NCBI GenBank assembly: GCA_947631195.1
Contig: CANRKK010000011.1
Span: 1-52,435 of the forward strand
Length of the DNA stretch: 52,435 nt
Source: an uncultured Clostridia bacterium
GTDB lineage: Bacteria; Bacillota; Clostridia; Christensenellales; Borkfalkiaceae
Direction of reading: 5' to 3'
Part shown: positions 48,372 through 52,435 of the stretch, piece by piece
Numbering within the stretch: position 1 is the first letter of the stretch
Layout: the number at the start of each line of letters is the position of its first letter
Program-made: the position numbers and the translations under genes
The notes under the pieces: generated by a model
The model's database searches: none
The model's input: only the letters and a program-made list of their open reading frames with translations
Told to the model about the DNA's origin: nothing

Positions 48372-49172
48372 ATGGGATTTTTAACAGGTAAAACGGCAAT
48401 AGTTACGGGCGCGGGGCGCGCGGCGTTAAGCGACGGGCGTTGCGGCTCGATAGGCTACGGAATAGCAACCGCCTACGCTAAAGAGGGTGCAAACCTCGTC
48501 ATCACGGGCAGGAACGTCAAAAAACTTGCCGACGCGAAAGAGGAGCTGGAGCGGCTCTACGGCGTAAAGGTGCTCACCGTCGCCGCAGACGTCAACGCGG
48601 GCGCGGACAACGAGGCGGTCGTGCAGAGCGTGGTTGACCAAACGGTAAAGACGTTCGGGCGGATAGACGTGCTTATAAACAACGCGCAGGCTTCGGCCTC
48701 GGGAGTGCCGCTGGCGGGGCACACAAAGGAACAGTTTGATCTGGCTGTATATTCGGGGCTGTACGCAACGTTCTACTATATGAAAGCGTGCTATCCGTAT
48801 CTTAAACAGACGAAGGGCTCGGTGATAAATTTTGCTTCGGGCGCGGGGCTTTTCGGCAACTTCGGGCAGTGCGCGTACGCCGCTGCGAAGGAGGGCATAC
48901 GCGGACTCACCCGCGTGGCGGCAACCGAATGGGCGCCCGACGGAATAAACGTCAACATAATCTGCCCGCTTGCATGGACGGCGCAGCTCGAAAAATTCCA
49001 ACAGGACTACCCCGAAGCGTACAAGGCAAACGTCCACACTCCCCCCGCGGGGCACTTCGGCGACGCGGAGCTGGAAATTGGCCGCGTGTGCGTGCAGCTG
49101 GCCTCGCCCGACTTCAAGTATATGACGGGCGAAACCATAACCTTAGAGGGCGGCTTAGGCTTAAGGCCGTAA
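48372..49172 (+). CDS. Short-chain dehydrogenase/reductase
   Basis: 266 residues. Catalytic S (NFASGAG), Y-x3-K in YAAAKEG and NNAQ in place of NNAG are present. The nucleotide loop is odd: TGAGRAALSDGRCGSIGYG carries an insertion of several residues within the usual TGxxxGxG, somewhat like enoyl-ACP reductase-type loops. The C-terminus EGGLGLRP ends the fold normally. GGGAGG precedes the ATG. It has its own transcription unit between two terminators. Substrate is unknown. Confidence 0.88.
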   Translation: MGFLTGKTAIVTGAGRAALSDGRCGSIGYGIATAYAKEGANLVITGRNVKKLADAKEELERLYGVKVLTVAADVNAGADNEAVVQSVVDQTVKTFGRIDVLINNAQASASGVPLAGHTKEQFDLAVYSGLYATFYYMKACYPYLKQTKGSVINFASGAGLFGNFGQCAYAAAKEGIRGLTRVAATEWAPDGINVNIICPLAWTAQLEKFQQDYPEAYKANVHTPPAGHFGDAELEIGRVCVQLASPDFKYMTGETITLEGGLGLRP

Positions 49173-49194
49173 AAGCAAAAAAAGAGAAAACTAA

Positions 49195-49220
49195 AAGGCA
49201 AGCCTTGTCAGGCTTGCCTT
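49195..49220. terminator. Bidirectional terminator between SDR and histidine kinase genes
   Basis: AAGGCAAGCCT (49195-49205), loop TGTC, AGGCTTGCCTT (49210-49220), an 11-bp perfect stem between convergent genes. Confidence 0.85.
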
Positions 49221-49246
49221 ATTTAATGGGGGGCAAATACCGCGCC

Positions 49247-51259
49247 TTAAGCCGGCGGCAGGGTTGCGGTAAAAACCGTCAGATTATCCCTGCGCTCGTA
49301 CGTCAATTCCCCGTGCATAGTCTCAACCGCGTTTTTTGCCAAAAACAGGCCGAGGCCCGAATTGCTTTCCGAAGGGCTGCCCGACACGAACGGGTCAAAT
49401 ACGTTTTTGTCGGTCGTAATTCCCTGTCCGTCGTCCGTTATTTCAAGGCGGCATATTCCCTTGCGCTTTGTTGCGGTCACGGACAAATGCGAACAGTACG
49501 AGTGTTCTATTGCGTTCAATACAAGATTGAGTATCACGCTTTCCAAAGCAATTTTTTTGGCGTACACGTTCAACGTTTCGGGCGCCGTAACCGTGAGGAT
49601 AATTCCGTTCGCCTCGCAGTCGGGTCGTAAATCGTTCGTTACACTTTGCACAATCTCGCCAAGATTTACCACTTCGGACTGCTCCGCAACGTAGTTTTGC
49701 TTGCCGTACTTTCCCAAATCGGCAAAGTCCTTTTTCAGTTCGGCGTTTTTTTGCAGCAGATAATCCACTTTTGAAAGCAGTTCGGGGGCGGTCAGGTTCT
49801 GGCGCAAGTCGGTCAAAGACTCGTTCATTCCGACAACGGCCCTTTTCATGTCGTGGCTGACGTACAGCAATATTTTATCCCGTTCGGCAAGGACGTTCTG
49901 CAAACTCTGCGTCTGCCGCTCAACTTCCCGTTCCAGATTGGTCGTAAGATAGCGATTGTGTATTTCGGCAGAGATAAATTCCCGCAGTCCCAACACAAAC
50001 GTTATGCCAAGCTCCACTATATACAGCCAAAACGCGGGGGAAAACGTGATGAACGGAATGGACTGAAGCGCAAACAATGCCATAACGGTTGAAACTCCCG
50101 TGACTACGGTGTTCAAACGCAGCCCCACGGGATTATTTTTATATACGTCCCGTACGGTAAATGCAAACACAACGACAATGCAGATAAACGCCAAAGCCAT
50201 ATATGTGTAACATACTGCCGAATATGCTGATACGCTCGTGCAAAAAGACGATACAAACGCCAACACCGTTGCGACGGCTGCGATTGCGCTCGTCGGATAT
50301 AAGACGGGTATTTTCCCGACTTTTTTGGGAAGATACAGCGCAGAGGCAAACAGCAGAAATCCCACCGAAAACCGCCGTATCGCCGAAAATAAATACGGAA
50401 CGGTCGTAAAACCGAATAGCGCGTACGTTGAAAACAACGCCGAAAAAATCCCCGCGGCAAATAATAGTTGCGGAACGAAGGGGAAGGAGCGCTTTAAAAT
50501 GCAAATCAAAACGAACATAAAAAAGGTAGTCGCCCCGATTATCGCCCCGACCAAAAGTATAGAGCGGTTCCTGTTTACGACATTGCGGACTGCCGAGTCC
50601 TCGCCGATTAAAACGGGGCCCAAAAATCCCACAAAGTTGTCGTTGTCCGATTCATAATGTATCGTCACTTTACATTCTATCGAATACTTACCGTTCGAAG
50701 AGATAGGGATATCTATAAACATCGGCTTTGTTGCCGTTTGGTGCGAAACGGAATCGTCAAATTCGGAGGGCGCTGAGTAATTGGTATAGTAGTTGATATT
50801 ATATCTGTCGATCGAGCCGATATACTCTTCGTTTTCGTACTGCACGAACACGCTGCACGCGGAGAATATGGGAGGGAGGTACATCGTCAGGTGCCAGTTG
50901 CCGTCGGGCTTCAAAAGACGGTCCAAACTTTCGCGGTTTGACCATTCTTCCGCCGTCAGGGTGTCTATATAAAAGCGGTACGTCCCCCGTCTTGCGGGCT
51001 TCGAGCCGTCGTTTTCACCGGAGACGGTTTCATTTTGTCCCGCAAAGTCGTTGGGGAGATAGTTGACTGCCGTCATTTCCATAACGCCTTTTACATCAAA
51101 AATAGAGACGGTGTTTACGGAAGAGCCCGAAATATCTTTTTTCCGGATAGGCGTATCTTCTACGGCGTTACCTGCCGTAAAAAGCAAAATAAGCGAAAAC
51201 GCCGCGCACAAAAGAAACACACCTACCAAAACAAGGACGTTTACTATATTTTTCTTCAT
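49247..51259 (-). CDS. Sensor histidine kinase with extracytoplasmic domain and multi-helix membrane domain
   Basis: 670 residues. One N-terminal membrane helix (about 8-28), an extracytoplasmic beta-rich domain (about 30-245), then about seven helices (about 255-440), an arrangement like 7TMR-DISM receptors. A coiled segment leads to a HisKA-type H box (YVSHDMKRAVVG) and an ATPase domain with N box LNLVLNAIEHS, G1 DDGQGI and G2 GLGLFLAKN. The ATG at 51259 overlaps the response regulator stop and has GGGGGA upstream; the longer frame lies inside that gene. The likely input is a surface or small-molecule ligand; the neighbouring surface genes could be targets (inference). Confidence 0.9.
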   Translation of the reverse strand: MKKNIVNVLVLVGVFLLCAAFSLILLFTAGNAVEDTPIRKKDISGSSVNTVSIFDVKGVMEMTAVNYLPNDFAGQNETVSGENDGSKPARRGTYRFYIDTLTAEEWSNRESLDRLLKPDGNWHLTMYLPPIFSACSVFVQYENEEYIGSIDRYNINYYTNYSAPSEFDDSVSHQTATKPMFIDIPISSNGKYSIECKVTIHYESDNDNFVGFLGPVLIGEDSAVRNVVNRNRSILLVGAIIGATTFFMFVLICILKRSFPFVPQLLFAAGIFSALFSTYALFGFTTVPYLFSAIRRFSVGFLLFASALYLPKKVGKIPVLYPTSAIAAVATVLAFVSSFCTSVSAYSAVCYTYMALAFICIVVVFAFTVRDVYKNNPVGLRLNTVVTGVSTVMALFALQSIPFITFSPAFWLYIVELGITFVLGLREFISAEIHNRYLTTNLEREVERQTQSLQNVLAERDKILLYVSHDMKRAVVGMNESLTDLRQNLTAPELLSKVDYLLQKNAELKKDFADLGKYGKQNYVAEQSEVVNLGEIVQSVTNDLRPDCEANGIILTVTAPETLNVYAKKIALESVILNLVLNAIEHSYCSHLSVTATKRKGICRLEITDDGQGITTDKNVFDPFVSGSPSESNSGLGLFLAKNAVETMHGELTYERRDNLTVFTATLPPA

Positions 51260-51936
51260 AGCGCTTCCCCCGTAAAGCAGTATCCCTTGTTGAATTCGGT
51301 GCGGATTATATCGCTCGAGGGTATGGCGGCTTTCAGTTTTCTGCGGAGGGACGACAGGTGGGTGCGTATCGTCGTGGTGTGCAGGCTCGGCGCGCACCAG
51401 ATGTTTTCATAAATCTCGTCTGCGGTAAAGTATCTGCCGCGGTTTTTCACCAAAAACAACAGGATATTGAATTCGGACGGAGTAAGCAAAACGGGCATGT
51501 TTTTATATTTTACGGTACGCGCGTTGGCGTCCACGGAAAACGCGCCGAAAGTTGCCACCGCGTCGGCTTTCGGCAAAAGCCGCATAGCGATGTGCGTCTC
51601 CAGAAGGCGCATGGAACAGGGCTTTACCACATAGTCGGCCGCGCCCGAGGTAAGTCCCGTAAAAATCGTGTCCTCGCCGTCCAAAGAGGACAAAATAATC
51701 ACGGGAGGCAATTCGGGGAACACTTTAAAAAGTTCCGTTCCCATGCTGTTTTTGAGTATCAAATCCAGAATAACGGCGTCTATGTCGCCTGTTTTTGCCA
51801 AAATATCAACGGCTTCTTCCACGTCCGACGCCGTATAAACGGTGTTCGCGGGCGAAAAGTAGGCGGTCATTTCGCTTTTTAATTTTTCGTCGTCCTCTAC
51901 AAACAACAGATTTCTTTCGCAAACGGTATAATTCAT
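51256..51936 (-). CDS. OmpR/PhoB family response regulator
   Basis: 226 residues. Receiver domain with acidic pair D15/D16 (FVEDDEK), phosphoacceptor D58 (VILDLIL), S84 region and K105 (YVVKP); C-terminal winged helix (about 135-226) with LTPSEFNILLFL and TTTIRTHLSSLRRKL. The ATG at 51936 follows GGGAG; the frame upstream is not supported. Its stop codon overlaps the kinase start, so the two are translated together and form one two-component system. Confidence 0.94.
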   Translation of the reverse strand: MNYTVCERNLLFVEDDEKLKSEMTAYFSPANTVYTASDVEEAVDILAKTGDIDAVILDLILKNSMGTELFKVFPELPPVIILSSLDGEDTIFTGLTSGAADYVVKPCSMRLLETHIAMRLLPKADAVATFGAFSVDANARTVKYKNMPVLLTPSEFNILLFLVKNRGRYFTADEIYENIWCAPSLHTTTIRTHLSSLRRKLKAAIPSSDIIRTEFNKGYCFTGEAL

Positions 51937-51952
51937 ATACACTCCCGTAGCT

Positions 51953-51981
51953 ATTATAACAAATAAAAAAGCTCCGCGCAA
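51953..51981 (-). promoter_or_regulatory. Promoter of the two-component operon
   Basis: On the minus strand TTGCGC (51976-51981), 17-bp spacer, TATAAT (51953-51958). Confidence 0.65.
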
Positions 51982-52074
51982 GCCGGAAAATAATATCTCC
52001 GCCCAACGCTCCCGTTAAGAATTGTTAATGTTATAATTTTCCCGCCTTTCGCCATTTATTATGCCCCCTCGGAC

Positions 52075-52321
52075 AAAAAAACCGGCAGACGCATGTGATA
52101 GTCTGCCGTTTCCCGCAGGCGGGTTCTCACACGGCGTAAGGAACAACGCCGTGTTCGGTCATCGCTCGCGCCTTGCATTATGCGCTCACTCATCTCGCGC
52201 GGCAAAACAGTGGGTGTCCACTGTTTTGAAAACTCCGCGCTCGTCCTCCGGCAGGGCTTCGCAAACTTCGTTTGCTCGCGCGGATTCTCACGCGGCTTCG
52301 CCGTTTCGAATCACAATCAAA
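52075..52321. repeat. Repeat region before tRNA-Ala(CGC)
   Basis: No gene is visible. It has a GCCGTTTCCCGCAGGCGGG unit, B copy 5 (inverted), and a short stretch with TTCGCAAACTTCGTTTGC (a hairpin) and GGATTCTCACGCGGCTTCGCC up to the tRNA terminator. Confidence 0.7.
52133..52256 (-). repeat. Repeat element B, copy 5, inverted
   Basis: Plus-strand order TTCTCACACGGCGT ... CGCTCGTCC. Hairpin 2 (ACACGGCGT / ACGCCGTGT) is kept; hairpin 1 is a new version, AAAACAGTGG / CCACTGTTTT with loop GTGT. Confidence 0.8.
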
Positions 52322-52362
52322 AAAAATCGTCGGGCGGAAAAAACTTCCGCCCGACGATTTTT
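52322..52362 (-). terminator. Terminator of tRNA-Ala(CGC)
   Basis: ATCGTCGGGCGGAA (52326-52339) pairs with TTCCGCCCGACGAT (52345-52358), extended by A/T pairs; on the minus strand it directly follows the CCA end and runs into T residues. Confidence 0.9.
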
Positions 52363-52435
52363 GGTGGAGATAGTCGGATTCGAACCGGCGACCTATGCGT
52401 TGCGAACGCATCGCTCTACCAACTGAGCCATATCC
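52362..52435 (-). tRNA. tRNA-Ala (anticodon CGC), cut by the window edge
   Basis: 74 nt are present with encoded CCA (52362-52364); about two bases of the 5' end lie beyond the window. Anticodon arm ATGCG-TTCGCAA-CGCAT reads anticodon CGC. D arm and T arm match the GGC isoacceptor at 39294. Confidence 0.93.

Overview
The window looks like a chromosome segment of a spore-forming member of the Clostridia, probably an uncultured gut lineage (inference). The reasons are a Firmicutes-type gene order (yicC-gmk-rpoZ-priA-def-fmt-rsmB-rlmN-rpe-thiN-spoVM, inverted rpmB, asp23-fakA-recG), a SpoVM-like micro-ORF, a SpoIIQ-like M23 protein, sigma-A promoters of the TTGACA-N17-TATAAT type, strong GGAGG ribosome binding sites, and a mostly GC-rich third codon position. 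I see no rRNA, CRISPR array, transposase or phage gene.

Layout. 1-880: mosaic of short structured repeats. 923-2066 (minus): M23 protein and a small secreted protein. 2173-12080 (plus): a compact housekeeping run, many genes overlapping by ATGA, from yicC to an M19 dipeptidase, with a 22-codon spoVM-like gene inside it. 12127-15236: two cell-surface lipoproteins (leucine-rich repeat; SGNH esterase with a strongly folded 5' leader). 15353-19925: rpmB (minus), asp23, fakA, recG. 20073-25278: GH13 glucanohydrolase and glycogen branching enzyme. 26347-27261: nadA. 28682-30835: Rrf2 regulator, iscS, iscU. 30925-34782: MGDG-synthase-like glycosyltransferase and a calcium P-type ATPase. 35338-37119: small AT-rich genes (zinc ribbon, HTH, Ig-like lipoprotein, XRE repressor). 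37194-39195 (minus): PD-(D/E)XK nuclease and beta-CASP metallo-beta-lactamase pair, next to tRNA-Ala(GGC). 39981-42750: pyrophosphatase, LysR regulator, malic enzyme. 42849-49172: surface module (SGNH lipoprotein, three-repeat lipoprotein, membrane-anchored alpha/beta hydrolase, SDR oxidoreductase). 49247-51936 (minus): two-component system. The window ends inside tRNA-Ala(CGC).

The most unusual content lies between genes. Six large gaps (1-880, 22140-23286, 25279-26290, 27262-28681, 34783-35284, 52075-52321) are built from a few repeat families, nested inside each other. In two of them (called A and B here) the hairpin arms differ from copy to copy while pairing is preserved, which points to selection for structure. 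In four gene-adjacent copies of A the same end faces the coding sequence, directly after a stop codon or just before a ribosome binding site. Two 5' tRNA fragments near 39500-39630 run into this kind of repeat.

Other points: a symmetric, superimposed divergent promoter between lysR and malic enzyme; a likely Rrf2 operator over the iscS promoter; a start codon held in a hairpin before the calcium ATPase; and an AT-rich regulator/lipoprotein module flanked by a 20-bp direct repeat. All functions are read from sequence motifs; no database search was possible.
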